Source of the DNA: Aquella oligotrophica
GTDB lineage: Bacteria > Pseudomonadota > Gammaproteobacteria > Burkholderiales > UBA11063
Length of the DNA: 64,000 nt
Direction of reading: 5' to 3'
Assembly (NCBI RefSeq): GCF_002892535.1
Contig: NZ_CP024847.1
Span: 1 to 64,000 of the forward strand
In this document: positions 18,069 to 27,601 of the stretch, one piece after another
Layout: each line of letters begins with the position of its first letter
Position numbering within the stretch: position 1 is the stretch's first letter
The notes under the pieces: generated by a model
What the model was told of the DNA's origin: nothing
The model's input: the letters and a program-made list of their open reading frames with translations, nothing else
The model's database searches: none
Position numbers and translations under genes: made by a program

Positions 18069-18839
18069 ATGAATCTGATTTTTCATGAACAAAGCATTCT
18101 CTTATATCAGATGAATGAAAATAGTTATCGACTTCCCGAAGCTCATGAATTAGAAAATATTTCGTTTACCGATAGCCAAATAAAAATTCAGGATGCGGCA
18201 AGAGTTGCTTATATCAATACCGCGCAAGATATAGCTACTGACTCAGGATTAAAACTGCTTAATCTTAGGATGGCATTAAATATTCTTCCTACAGAATCTA
18301 TCCCGACTATTATTTATGCGCAGCAAATTATCTATTATCAGGTAAATAATCGCTTTTGTAGTAAATGTGGTACTCCAACTTCACTTAATAGTGAGGAAAA
18401 ATGGCTGACCTGTATAAAATGCAAGCGAGATATTTATCCAAAAATATCTCCAGCAATGATAGTTGCAGTCATCAAAGATGATCAATTACTCATGGCTCAA
18501 GCAAATCATTATGCACCAGAAATGTGGAGTATCTTGGCTGGCTTTAGTGAAGTTGGTGAAAATCTCGAAGAAACTGTTGCTCGCGAAGTAATGGAAGAAG
18601 TTGGAATATCAATAAAAAACATTCGCTATTGGGGCTCTCAATATTGGCCATTTCCCAATTCATTGATGATAGGTTTTGTTGCTGATTATGCAAGTGGGGA
18701 AATCGTTCTTGATACTACAGAAATGCGTGTAGCTGGATTTTACCGTAAGGATGAGTTACCTGGTCGCCCATCAACAAATCTATCAATAGCCAGTAAGATG
18801 ATTGATGCCTTTATTGATGGCAAATTAACGTCATGTTAA
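18069..18839 (+). CDS. nudC: NAD(+) diphosphatase / RNA NAD decapping Nudix hydrolase
   Basis: A 256-residue Nudix enzyme. The zinc ribbon has four Cys (CSKC and CIKC) around residues 97-119. The Nudix box is GFSEVGENLEETVAREVMEE, continuing VG, with the REXXEE core intact. The downstream SQYWPFPNSLMIGF contains the SQPWPFPxS motif, here with Tyr for Pro, that defines the NudC subfamily. It hydrolyses NAD(H) and removes NAD caps from RNA. It is in an operon with dapD and followed by a clear terminator. Confidence 0.93.
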   Translation: MNLIFHEQSILLYQMNENSYRLPEAHELENISFTDSQIKIQDAARVAYINTAQDIATDSGLKLLNLRMALNILPTESIPTIIYAQQIIYYQVNNRFCSKCGTPTSLNSEEKWLTCIKCKRDIYPKISPAMIVAVIKDDQLLMAQANHYAPEMWSILAGFSEVGENLEETVAREVMEEVGISIKNIRYWGSQYWPFPNSLMIGFVADYASGEIVLDTTEMRVAGFYRKDELPGRPSTNLSIASKMIDAFIDGKLTSC

Positions 18840-18877
18840 AATTCTCGGTTATTACAAGCTTCCACTGGTACAAATAA

Positions 18878-18909
18878 AAAAACAGGTCAAAATTATGACC
18901 TGTTTTTTA
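18878..18909. terminator. Bidirectional rho-independent terminator
   Basis: The stem ACAGGTCA/TGACCTGT (18882-18889 with 18896-18903) is flanked by A and T runs on both sides. It sits between the convergent nudC and the secreted-protein gene ending at 18945, so it can serve both strands. Confidence 0.88.
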
Positions 18910-18944
18910 ATATAAATCTTATCTATTCGTTAGCGGATAAGATA

Positions 18945-19997
18945 CTAGTAAGGAAGTACTGCTGCACCCACAACTGGAGTCATTCCGGGTTTAGTAATTG
19001 CTTTATCCATATATTGAGAAGAAACTGCTGTCAGCGCCCAATAAATATTTTGGGCAGGAACTTTATTACCTGTCTGCTTAGCAATGCTATTTACTGTTTT
19101 ATTTAACTGAATAGCAAAAACATTACCACTTTGAACCGAGTTCTGGAAAGTAGCATAGTCACATACATCATATGCCTGACCTTTAACTAGTGGAGATTTA
19201 CCAGTTGCATAGGCATATGTTGTATTTAATGCATCAACTACATAGTTCACATGAAGATTAGCAAAAGCTTTTTTCACCACAGAACCAGGTGCTCCAGCAT
19301 CAAGTAACATCTGAATATTAGTATCAGAATCAGCCAAAGCTGTTGCGTCATTCTGGAAGATTTGTGCTTGAGACTGACACATTTGCTGAGTCATTGTATT
19401 TAAACTATCATTAATATATTTTGGAGCATCTGTAGCGGCAAACTGATATGCATTTATAAGAGTTGCTGGCACAAGGTAACCAATATACATATTTGCAGCA
19501 TAATTAGCACTACGTACAGCCTTAGATTCTTTTGCCACACCCTGCGCCTTAGCCATTAACTCTGCTTCACCAAATACTGTGTCATAAGCAGCATACTGAA
19601 CTTCAGAATTAGTAAATAACGCAGCACGATCTGTCTTATATTGAGTGTATAGTGCCGGAATTGCATTAAAATTACCATCCTTAATAGCCGAACCAATTTT
19701 TGCAGCATCTTTTCCTGCACTACCAGCCCAAGTGAAAAGGAATGGTGTTAACTGATACGCAGCTTTAAAATTGAAAGCAGCAGCACTACCCTCTCTCATT
19801 TGATATGCATTACTAATTAAAGTTTCATTATTGTTATAAACTTCCTGAGCTGATGTTTTAACATCTGTTACACGTGAATTAAAGTCATTAACCATGCACT
19901 GAATGGCCTCATTTGGGGTTGCCGGATTTATACAGCCATCAGCAAATGCAGAAATTGAACTTGTTGCTAGAATGATAGTAATTAATTTAGTTTTCAT
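18945..19997 (-). CDS. Secreted protein of unknown function
   Basis: A 350-residue protein with a clear Sec signal peptide, MKTKLITIILATSSISAFA, cleaved before DGCIN. The mature part is largely helical by composition, rich in Ala/Asn/Thr, with four Cys (in GCINP, QCMVN, QMCQSQ and VCDY) that could form two disulfides in the periplasm. I recognise no family. It is divergent from a PAS/LuxR-type regulator at 20187. A perfect 19-bp palindrome lies between the two genes, hinting that the regulator controls it. Confidence 0.72.
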   Translation of the reverse strand: MKTKLITIILATSSISAFADGCINPATPNEAIQCMVNDFNSRVTDVKTSAQEVYNNNETLISNAYQMREGSAAAFNFKAAYQLTPFLFTWAGSAGKDAAKIGSAIKDGNFNAIPALYTQYKTDRAALFTNSEVQYAAYDTVFGEAELMAKAQGVAKESKAVRSANYAANMYIGYLVPATLINAYQFAATDAPKYINDSLNTMTQQMCQSQAQIFQNDATALADSDTNIQMLLDAGAPGSVVKKAFANLHVNYVVDALNTTYAYATGKSPLVKGQAYDVCDYATFQNSVQSGNVFAIQLNKTVNSIAKQTGNKVPAQNIYWALTAVSSQYMDKAITKPGMTPVVGAAVLPY

Positions 19998-20110
19998 ATT
20001 TATAATCCCTTAGAAAATTTTTATCTTATTGTTATATTTTATTTTATATCTGCTAGCCATCTTGCTAACATCGTTAGGACTGTATTATAATCAAACGTTC
20101 GTTTCAAATC

Positions 20111-20129
20111 TATAGTAAAATTTACTATA
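20111..20129. promoter_or_regulatory. Perfect 19-bp palindrome, candidate operator
   Basis: TATAGTAAAATTTACTATA is two 9-bp arms around a central A. It lies between divergent genes: 113 bases upstream of the secreted-protein start and 57 bases upstream of the regulator start. This is a usual position for an autoregulatory operator. Confidence 0.5.
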
Positions 20130-20186
20130 AGCAATAAATAACAGCAAGTAGTAAAAAATAAGTAATCCATAGCGGTAAATATAGAC

Positions 20187-20927
20187 ATGAATGACGTTGA
20201 ATATCTTGGTAAAATTGTAGAATCTATTAAGATGTTGTATGCTGATGAATATGTAATGATTTTTAATAATCAGCATCAGATTATTTATGTAACAAATCCT
20301 ATGAGTAAACTCATACTAGGACCTAAAGCTAAAGATAAAGAAGACTTACTTCATGGTAAAGCAATTCATGAGTTACCTCATCCAATTGCAGCAGAAAAGC
20401 ATGATTATTTAAAAACAATCATGCCACGACCAAAAGAAATATCACTAATCATGGTCGATCAGTATTTTAATGAAGATTTTGAACTTATACCAGGAATTCT
20501 TGCTGCAACCAACAAATCAATTATAAATCCTGACACTGAGAATATAGCTGGATTTATGTGTAGCTACAAAATAAACCCCGAATTTAGTGTCAAGCAATTA
20601 CACACATTAATTGATCATGCAAATTTTGAATTGACCAAAGCAGATAAGCGAGGGAAACCAACCGAACTTGAACTCACTCCGCGCCAACAGCATGTACTGG
20701 TATTAATTTTGAAAAACATGTCGGCTAAAGAAATTGCGGCTTATCTTTCAGAAGTAGAGCAGCGTTCCATAAGCCACATGACCATTCACAATATAATCAA
20801 TGGGCAATTATTTAAAAAATTTGAGGTGATGAATATTCATCAATTGCAGCAAAAAGTTTTTGCTACCAACTACCATCATAAACTGATTCAATCTTTATTA
20901 TTTAAGCAATTGATTCTAATTAGTTAA
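20187..20927 (+). CDS. PAS-like/LuxR-type HTH transcriptional regulator (copy 2)
   Basis: A 246-residue protein. The N-terminal part has a PAS-like pattern (YVMIFNNQHQIIYVTNPMS). The C-terminal HTH starts LTPRQQHVLVLILKNMSAKEIAAYL. Compared with copies 1 and 4 there is an extra stretch (SEVEQRSISHMTIHNII) between the second helix and the recognition helix. Copy 3 has a similar insert. It is divergent from the secreted-protein gene with a palindrome between. It is probably a ligand-responsive activator or repressor of that gene; this is inference from position. Confidence 0.75.
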   Translation: MNDVEYLGKIVESIKMLYADEYVMIFNNQHQIIYVTNPMSKLILGPKAKDKEDLLHGKAIHELPHPIAAEKHDYLKTIMPRPKEISLIMVDQYFNEDFELIPGILAATNKSIINPDTENIAGFMCSYKINPEFSVKQLHTLIDHANFELTKADKRGKPTELELTPRQQHVLVLILKNMSAKEIAAYLSEVEQRSISHMTIHNIINGQLFKKFEVMNIHQLQQKVFATNYHHKLIQSLLFKQLILIS

Positions 20928-20943
20928 ATTTAGGCTACATAAG

Positions 20944-20972
20944 AAAAAAGCCGAATATAAATTCGGCTTTTA
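20944..20972. terminator. Bidirectional rho-independent terminator
   Basis: The stem AAAGCCGAAT/ATTCGGCTTT (20947-20956 with 20961-20970) has an ATAA loop and A/T-rich flanks. It separates the convergent regulator (stop at 20927) and gcvP (stop at 20976). Confidence 0.87.
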
Positions 20973-20975
20973 CGA

Positions 20976-23795
20976 TTATGAAAAATCAAAGCAATTACAG
21001 ATAAAGTTCCGATCGCCATGCGCATCATCAATCCGATTCACCGAAGGGAATATCTTCGCTTCTTTCAATGCTGGCAATGGGAAACAGCCAATTTCTGCCG
21101 AATAAGGTTTATCCCAGCTAATCAGATCCGCCATACTATGTGGCGCATTCTTAAGTGGATTATTTACTTTATCAAATTCGCCAGCTTTTACTTTAGCGAC
21201 TTCAGCAAGAATGTTTACCATTGCGGCAATAAAGCGATCTAACTCATCTTTACTTTCACTCTCGGTTGGTTCTATCATCAAAGTACCCGGCACTGGGAAC
21301 GACATAGTTGGAGCATGGAAGCCATAATCCATCAGTCGTTTAGCAAAATCAACTTCAGTAATTCCGGTTTCTGCCTTAATTGGGCGTAAATCAATTATAC
21401 ACTCATGCGCGACTTTACCGTTTTGCCCGCTATAAAGCACCTGATAACCAGCTTTTTGCAGATGGCTAGCAATATAGTTGGCATTAAGAATTGCGGTTTT
21501 GGTTGATAGCTCAAGCCCGGCTTCACCAAGCATGGTATTATACATCCACGAGATAGCCAAGATCGAAGCACTACCAAATTGAGCACTACTTACCGCAGTA
21601 AGGTTATTGTATTCATCACCATCAAATACCGGATTTTTTGGCAAAAATGCTGACAAATGTTGTTTTAGACCGATTGGTCCCATTCCCGGTCCACCGCCGC
21701 CATGTGGAATAGCAAAGGTTTTATGTAAATTAATATGCGAAACATCGGCACCTAGTTCAGCGGGTTTAACTAGCCCAACTAATGCATTTAGATTCGCACC
21801 GTCCATATACACTTGCCCACCATTATCATGGATGATCTGGCAAATTTCCTTAATTGCAGCTTCAAAAACACCGTGCGTTGATGGATAGGTAATCATCAAA
21901 CAACAAAGATCATCTTTATGTTCGGTAGCTTTCAAACGTAAATCAGCCACATCAACATTACCATTTTCATCACAATTTACCGCTACGACTTCCAGTCCCA
22001 TCATCTGGGCAGTAGCCGGATTGGTTCCATGAGCTGATTTGGGAATCAGGCAAATATTTCTAGCCGATTGACCGATGCTATCTTGATAGCGGCGAATCGC
22101 CAATAATCCGGTATATTCACCCTGCGCACCAGAATTTGGCTGCATGCAAACATCATCAAAGCCGGTAATTGCTTTTAGCTGATTTTTTAACCCCTCAACC
22201 ATCGCCAGATAACCACCCACCGATGATTTCGGCGCAAACGGATGAATGCTCGCAACATTTGCCCATGACAATGGCTCAAGCTCGGCAGCTGCGTTTAGTT
22301 TCATGGTACAAGAACCAAGTGGAATCATGCTATGCACCAGCGAAATATCTTTATTTTCAAGACGTTTCAAATAACGCATCATCTTGGTTTCAGTCTGATA
22401 ATTACTAAATACCTCATGAGTTAGAATATCATCCTGACGATAAAGGACTGCTTGATTTGCCAATAATTCAGCATCATTGATATTTTCAAAGTCAGTCTTA
22501 TCCGTTATCAGTGTATATAATTGCTCTACATCAGCAAGAGTAATACTTTCACCAAGAGAAACATATACTACGCCTTGATATAACCCTAGCGCATAACCAT
22601 TATCAGCACATTTTTCAATCAATGCTTGTGGATTATCCAGTTTGATGGCAATTGTGTCAAATACGCTCCCATGGTTTAACAGATTAATTCCAACACGACG
22701 TAAATTAGATGCTAGTAGATTAGTGAAATGAGTTACTCTTCTTGCAATATGTTTTAAGCCATCGACACCATGATAAACTGCATAAAAACCAGCCATATTT
22801 GCTAGTAGTACTTGTGCAGTACAGATATTTGAAGTAGCTTTTTCGCGGCGAATATGCTGTTCGCGAGTTTGTAACGCCATCCTGAGAGCTTTTTTACCTT
22901 TAGCATCGATAGAAACACCAATAATCCGACCTGGCATGGTACGCTTATATTCATCTTTGGTTGCCATATAGGCTGCGGAAGGTCCACCAAAACCAAGTGG
23001 CACACCAAAGCGTTGCGAAGAACCAACTGCTATATCTGCACCCTGAGTTTTTGGCGATTTGAATAATACTAACGATAATAGATCACAAGCCATTACCACC
23101 ATCAGTTTTGGTGATTTGGCTTTCAAATCAGCGATAAATGCACTATGATCAACCACATTACCATGTAAGTCAGGATTCTGGATAAATACACCAAATACCT
23201 CACTGGCATCGCAATCTTTAATATCACCAATAATCAGCTCAATCTCCAAATATTTAGCCCGAGTTTGAATCACGCTTAGTGTTTGCGGAAAAACTTTACT
23301 ATCAACGAAGAACTTATTACTTCCAGCAGTATTTATCCTTTTTGCCATCGCCATTGCTTCGGCAGCTGCGGTTGCTTCATCAAGTAAAGAAGCATTTGCT
23401 AGATCAAACCCAGTCAAGTCAATAATCATCTGCTGATAATTTAATAATGCTTCTAGCCTACCTTGCGATATTTCTGCCTGATATGGGGTATAAGCAGTGT
23501 ACCAGCCCGGATTTTCAAAAACATTCCGTCTAATAACTGCTGGGGTTATCGTGTCATAATAGCCAAGCCCGACACAGCTTTTTAATGGAATATTCGCATC
23601 CATCATGGTTCTTAATTTTGCTAGCGCCTGATCTTCACTTAATCCAACTTCACGGGTGGTTTTGCTACTACTTAAAAGCTCAGCCGGAATCACCGCATTA
23701 ATAAAAGTATCCAGACAGTCATAACCCAAATCTGCGAGCATCTGTTTTTGTTCACCATGACTTAAACCAATGTGCCGTTTTATAAATTCACTCAT
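20976..23795 (-). CDS. gcvP: Glycine dehydrogenase (aminomethyl-transferring), P protein
   Basis: A 939-residue single-chain P protein of the glycine cleavage system. It decarboxylates glycine and passes the aminomethyl group to lipoyl-GcvH. The PLP lysine is K692 in HINLHKTFAIPHGGGGPG. Other landmarks are IPLGSCTMKLN, the GYYDT..P..I.RN region near the N-terminus (residues 83-95) and RPESYE-class residues near the end (MIEPTESES). Length is close to E. coli (957). The Shine-Dalgarno GAGG lies 7 bases before the ATG. A terminator hairpin sits only about 20 bases upstream, between gcvH and gcvP. Confidence 0.97.
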   Translation of the reverse strand: MSEFIKRHIGLSHGEQKQMLADLGYDCLDTFINAVIPAELLSSSKTTREVGLSEDQALAKLRTMMDANIPLKSCVGLGYYDTITPAVIRRNVFENPGWYTAYTPYQAEISQGRLEALLNYQQMIIDLTGFDLANASLLDEATAAAEAMAMAKRINTAGSNKFFVDSKVFPQTLSVIQTRAKYLEIELIIGDIKDCDASEVFGVFIQNPDLHGNVVDHSAFIADLKAKSPKLMVVMACDLLSLVLFKSPKTQGADIAVGSSQRFGVPLGFGGPSAAYMATKDEYKRTMPGRIIGVSIDAKGKKALRMALQTREQHIRREKATSNICTAQVLLANMAGFYAVYHGVDGLKHIARRVTHFTNLLASNLRRVGINLLNHGSVFDTIAIKLDNPQALIEKCADNGYALGLYQGVVYVSLGESITLADVEQLYTLITDKTDFENINDAELLANQAVLYRQDDILTHEVFSNYQTETKMMRYLKRLENKDISLVHSMIPLGSCTMKLNAAAELEPLSWANVASIHPFAPKSSVGGYLAMVEGLKNQLKAITGFDDVCMQPNSGAQGEYTGLLAIRRYQDSIGQSARNICLIPKSAHGTNPATAQMMGLEVVAVNCDENGNVDVADLRLKATEHKDDLCCLMITYPSTHGVFEAAIKEICQIIHDNGGQVYMDGANLNALVGLVKPAELGADVSHINLHKTFAIPHGGGGPGMGPIGLKQHLSAFLPKNPVFDGDEYNNLTAVSSAQFGSASILAISWMYNTMLGEAGLELSTKTAILNANYIASHLQKAGYQVLYSGQNGKVAHECIIDLRPIKAETGITEVDFAKRLMDYGFHAPTMSFPVPGTLMIEPTESESKDELDRFIAAMVNILAEVAKVKAGEFDKVNNPLKNAPHSMADLISWDKPYSAEIGCFPLPALKEAKIFPSVNRIDDAHGDRNFICNCFDFS

Positions 23796-23816
23796 GTTTG
23801 CCTCAATCTAATCAAA

Positions 23817-23843
23817 TAAAAAAACCCCGTTAGACAACAGGGC
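23817..23843 (-). terminator. Terminator/attenuator between gcvH and gcvP
   Basis: On the minus strand CCCTGTT-GTCT-AACGGGG forms a 7-bp stem (one T-G pair) followed directly by seven T. It lies 18 bases after the gcvH stop and about 20 bases before the gcvP ATG. There is no room for a promoter in between. Confidence 0.75.
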
Positions 23844-23860
23844 TTACAAATCAATCTACC

Positions 23861-24241
23861 TTATCCACCAATCAATGCTTTATATTTATCAGCACTTAAT
23901 AAACCATCTAGTTCGGCAACGTCAGCTAGCTTCACTTTAAATAACCAGCCAGCTGCATGTGGCTCACTATTAGCAAGCGTTGGATCACTTACTACTTCAT
24001 CATTAATCGCAGTAACTTCACCAGTCACCGGAGAGTATAAATCCGAAGCCGCCTTAACCGACTCTACAACACCGATAGTATCACCAGTTTTAATCGCTTG
24101 ACCAATTGACGGTAACTCAACATATACCAGATCACCCAAAAGCTCTTGGGCATGATGGGTAATCCCGATCGTAACTTCATTACCACCTTCAGAACGAACC
24201 CACTCGTGAGTATCGACAAATTTCATATCAGCTGTATACAT
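23861..24241 (-). CDS. gcvH: Glycine cleavage system H protein
   Basis: 126 residues from the ATG at 24241, which has AAGGA 8 bases upstream. The open frame extends 17 codons further, into gcvT, without support. The lipoylation site is the Lys in ESVKAASDLYSPV. THEWVRSE, GITHHAQELLGDLVYVELP and NSEPHAAGWLFKVK are all conserved. It shuttles the aminomethyl group between GcvP, GcvT and lipoamide dehydrogenase. It is 19 bases after gcvT in the same operon, with a hairpin terminator behind it. Confidence 0.97.
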   Translation of the reverse strand: MYTADMKFVDTHEWVRSEGGNEVTIGITHHAQELLGDLVYVELPSIGQAIKTGDTIGVVESVKAASDLYSPVTGEVTAINDEVVSDPTLANSEPHAAGWLFKVKLADVAELDGLLSADKYKALIGG

Positions 24242-24260
24242 AAGATAATCCTTAATTATT

Positions 24261-25346
24261 TTATTCAAACATTTTTTTGCCATTTCTGACAAAAGGCAAC
24301 TTAATAATTCTAACAGGTTCTAAATTACCACGAATATCAACCTTGGCACTCTCACCAAGATCATGCCGCACCCGGGCAATTGCAATTGAAATCTTTAGTG
24401 TCGGCGAGAATGTACCGCTGGTTATTGTACCATATTCGGCTCCATCGACAAATAGCTTCTGCCCTTCACGTAAAACGCCCTTACCTTCAAGAATAACCCC
24501 AACCTGCTTGTCTGACTCAGAAGAAAGCTTGGCTAATTGATAGGCTTTTTTGCCGATAAAATCACGGTTCTCATCACTTAAATCTACTACCCAATCCATA
24601 TTACAGGCTAATGGGGTAATCGACTCATCCATATCATGCCCATACAGGTTCATCCCTGCTTCAAGGCGCAAAGTATCGCGTGCACCTAGCCCACAAGGCT
24701 GAACGCCAACTGCAACTAGCTGATTCCAAAAATTGGCAGCCTCTTCACGTGGCATCATTACTTCTAGACCATTTTCGCCAGTATAACCAGTTCGGGCATA
24801 GAAAAACCCAACGTTTTCCACTGCTGTAAATGGCTTCAATACCGCCAAATGATCAGCCACCTGCGGATGAATACTCGCTACTTTAGTCAAAGCATTTGGA
24901 CCTTGAACTGCGAGCATTGCCAGATCACGACGATTAAATAATTCGACCTTAAAGTTAGCTGCGACCTGACGAATCCAATTCATGTCTTTTGCTTCAGTAG
25001 AAGCATTGGTTACAATCCGGTAACCAAAAGGCATTAGATAAACAATTAAATCATCAATCACACCAGCTTCACTATTTAGTAATCCTGAGTATAATGCCTT
25101 GCCAACACCATGTTTCTCAAGCTTGGCTACATCATTACTAACCAGATAGCGGAGAAAAGCTTTGGCATCAACACCATGAATATCGGTGATAAGCATATGC
25201 GACACATCAAACATTCCGGCATCAGTACGTACTGCTTCATGTTCTTTGATTTGTGAGCCATAGTTAACCGGGAGTGCCCACCCACCAAAATCCACAATTT
25301 TGCCGCCACATTCGGTATGGCATGGATAAAACGGAGTATAATTCAT
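24261..25346 (-). CDS. gcvT: Aminomethyltransferase, glycine cleavage T protein
   Basis: A 361-residue THF-dependent aminomethyltransferase. Conserved parts are the N-terminal FGGWALPVNYGSQIKEHEAVR, DVSHM, the FxRTGYTGENGLEV folate region, GLGARDTLRLEAGMNLYG with the catalytic-site Asp of ARDTLR, and GTITSGTFSPTL near the end. It is the first gene of gcvTH(P), with AAAGGGATAT before the ATG. I looked for a glycine riboswitch in the leader and saw none. Confidence 0.97.
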   Translation of the reverse strand: MNYTPFYPCHTECGGKIVDFGGWALPVNYGSQIKEHEAVRTDAGMFDVSHMLITDIHGVDAKAFLRYLVSNDVAKLEKHGVGKALYSGLLNSEAGVIDDLIVYLMPFGYRIVTNASTEAKDMNWIRQVAANFKVELFNRRDLAMLAVQGPNALTKVASIHPQVADHLAVLKPFTAVENVGFFYARTGYTGENGLEVMMPREEAANFWNQLVAVGVQPCGLGARDTLRLEAGMNLYGHDMDESITPLACNMDWVVDLSDENRDFIGKKAYQLAKLSSESDKQVGVILEGKGVLREGQKLFVDGAEYGTITSGTFSPTLKISIAIARVRHDLGESAKVDIRGNLEPVRIIKLPFVRNGKKMFE

Positions 25347-25632
25347 ATATCCCTTTCAAGGATAACAAATTGTTATAATTTACATTATTTAGCTAATCTA
25401 GTTTATTCCAGGTAGCTAACAAAATAGAACCGCATTATTTTACACCAAATAGCTGGTTTATAAAATTTTTACTATTGTGCAGGCGCGAAAGGTCATGAAA
25501 AGAGAAGCCTTTTACTGAAATTTTATCTATTGAAGTAATAAATTAGTTAGTACCTTCGATAGTTTGCTAAAATGTACTCTATTGGTCTTAGAGCTTTCTA
25601 GGATACTTTTTTGGCATAAGGATAGAATTAGT

Positions 25633-26955
25633 ATGATTATCTTGAAATATCTGATAATATTTTTCTTGGTATTTTTTGGGGTAATATTAGCATTTATGCT
25701 TTATTCGTCAAATGGCAAAGTAAATAATAATAGTCGTCAACAGTCAGATAAATATGTAACCGCAAGCGGAAGTAGCGGATATTTTGAGAAAAAAGACAGC
25801 CTTAGCATCCTGAATTTATCAGGATCATTTAATGAAATGGGCGAACAGTATGGTGCTTTAGCCTATAATCAACTAAATGAAATCTATCAGCAAATAGTCC
25901 CAGAATATTTTGATGGAATTAATTTCCGTGCACTTCTTTCTGATATCTTAAGAGCATTTTATTATTTCAAGATGGATAATCGAGAAAAAGACCTTTTACG
26001 CGGCATGACAAAAACCTCTGGTTTATCTTTTCGTCAATTATTGTCTATTGAGATGCTACCAATGCTAATTACTCTCTATAATGGCTTTAATGGCGATAAG
26101 CTTACCGATACAAGCGGAACCGGATATTGTTCATTTTTATCGGTATGGGGAAATCAATCACAAACAAAATCGATGCTAATAGCCAGAAATCTTGATTTAT
26201 CTACCCCAGTTACCAAGCTAGACCCCTATTATAGCCTCGTAATCTATAAACCAAATGGCAAAGAAAATAGCGTCGCCAGCTTTGGCTTTATCGGATTTAT
26301 TCCCGGTTTTTCATGGATAAATAGTAAGAATTTATTTTCTGAATATAATGATGGAAGGCGCTCGGTACCGGGATTTAATTTTTCTGGTTATATCGGACTA
26401 AATACAGCCTTCTATGCTATGCTTGACTCGGATAACAAAGAAGAATTTATCCAGTATGTAAAAGAACATCCTGCATTTGTATCCAATTTTACAGCGATTG
26501 TCGATGTTAATAACTCTTTAGCAATAGAACATGCGGTGAATAACCCAGCTGTGATTTTAAATGGTCAAAGATCAACGGCGAATTTCTTCACCAATTTATA
26601 CCGAACCAATTTTCCAAAAGCCAAAATAACGATGAATAACTGTATAGAAAAAGTAAAAGACACACCAAGCTATGCTTGTGTCAGGTATCATCATATCGAT
26701 GCTTTCCTCGATAAACACTCTGAGATTGGCATTGATGAACTCAAAACGCTATTTTCAACTCCTCTCGATGATGGAGGAGTATATCAAACTGGAATGTCGG
26801 TTCGCTACCCTGTAGCTGAGGTAACAAACTATACGCTAATCGGTGAATTGGCTAGCGGACGGTTTATTTATAGCAACCATTCAGCAAAAGATGTCTGGAT
26901 AGAGCTGGATATTAACCGCTATTTTTGTAAGCAGATGGAAACACATAATAATTAA
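25633..26955 (+). CDS. C45-like Ntn-hydrolase (penicillin acyltransferase-like), membrane-anchored
   Basis: 440 residues from the ATG at 25633, chosen because AAGGATAGAATTAGT precedes it; the frame is open 23 codons earlier. An N-terminal hydrophobic helix (ILKYLIIFFLVFFGVILAFML) anchors or exports it. The central GTGYCSFLSVWG fits the nucleophile Cys of C45/acyl-CoA:6-APA acyltransferase-type Ntn-hydrolases, which self-cleave before that Cys, and MLIARNLDL follows as the family's RNxDW-like segment. It probably hydrolyses an amide bond in the periplasm. The family call is moderate and the substrate unknown. It flanks the RT island. Confidence 0.68.
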   Translation: MIILKYLIIFFLVFFGVILAFMLYSSNGKVNNNSRQQSDKYVTASGSSGYFEKKDSLSILNLSGSFNEMGEQYGALAYNQLNEIYQQIVPEYFDGINFRALLSDILRAFYYFKMDNREKDLLRGMTKTSGLSFRQLLSIEMLPMLITLYNGFNGDKLTDTSGTGYCSFLSVWGNQSQTKSMLIARNLDLSTPVTKLDPYYSLVIYKPNGKENSVASFGFIGFIPGFSWINSKNLFSEYNDGRRSVPGFNFSGYIGLNTAFYAMLDSDNKEEFIQYVKEHPAFVSNFTAIVDVNNSLAIEHAVNNPAVILNGQRSTANFFTNLYRTNFPKAKITMNNCIEKVKDTPSYACVRYHHIDAFLDKHSEIGIDELKTLFSTPLDDGGVYQTGMSVRYPVAEVTNYTLIGELASGRFIYSNHSAKDVWIELDINRYFCKQMETHNN

Positions 26956-27017
26956 CTGTTAAACCGCGATGAAATTACCTTTAAAGAAATAGATAGATAG
27001 CCAAAAATGAATTATGT

Positions 27018-27590
27018 CTAATAATCATAGTTTAGTGATCTAGGGTTCATAATACCTTCAATACCAAAATCTAGTATTCCTCTATTAATCGCTCGATACA
27101 CTCTCATGAAGCTCGGGATTTGTAAATCTATTTCTTTATCTGAAATATTAATCTTTTGAGTTCTAAAAAATTTCAATAATTCGCTATTGTTCCTAATATC
27201 AACAAAGCTAAAATCACTGTTGTGAACTAACTTACTATGTAGTTTTAATGTTCTAAAAATAGTAGAAATCATCCATCCGTCCAATTTTTTTAATTGCTCC
27301 TCATCATTTACTAGTGGATAAAATGACATGATGCCCTTAAAGTATATTTTTGCTATTCGACCGGATATATAATCTTTTAAATGTTTATCTGTTAAGCCTC
27401 CATAAAGATACCGCCTAATTTGCATAATTGCTATAGCAACAGCAGTTTTTGTTGACACGTTATGATTTATAATTAGACTTTTCCTAAATGGCTGAATTAA
27501 ATTGCGATATAACAAATAAGACACTTGATGTTTTATTTTTTGGAGTGAAGCTTTTTTTATTTTAATGTTTTCAATCGTTACGGAGTAACC
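27018..27590 (-). pseudogene. C-terminal part of the IS-interrupted reverse transcriptase
   Basis: The remaining 190 codons of the RT gene after the insertion element. Reading in frame from the IS edge gives GYSVTIENIKIKKASLQ, and this joins the N-terminal piece (ending YIDF, then L from the duplicated TTA) to restore the RT motif FLGY. The part after FLGY is helical and basic (IRRYLYGGLTDKHL, then KLDGWMISTIFRTLK), consistent with an RT thumb. It ends NPRSLNYDY. No ribosome-binding site supports independent translation; a GTG at 27524 opens a 168-codon frame. Confidence 0.85.
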
Positions 27591-27593
27591 TAA
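27591..27593. repeat. Target-site duplication TAA, left of IS copy 1
   Basis: TAA is repeated at 28463-28465 on the other side of the element. Removing the IS and one TAA restores the RT reading frame through FLGY. Confidence 0.85.
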
Positions 27594-27601
27594 GAACCTG
27601 T

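Noticed and set aside
25347-25632. Glycine riboswitch upstream of gcvT
   Set aside because: On the minus strand I could not find the conserved GGAGAG, CCGAAGG and CUCUCAGG blocks of a glycine aptamer. The gap is AT-rich with no clear structure.
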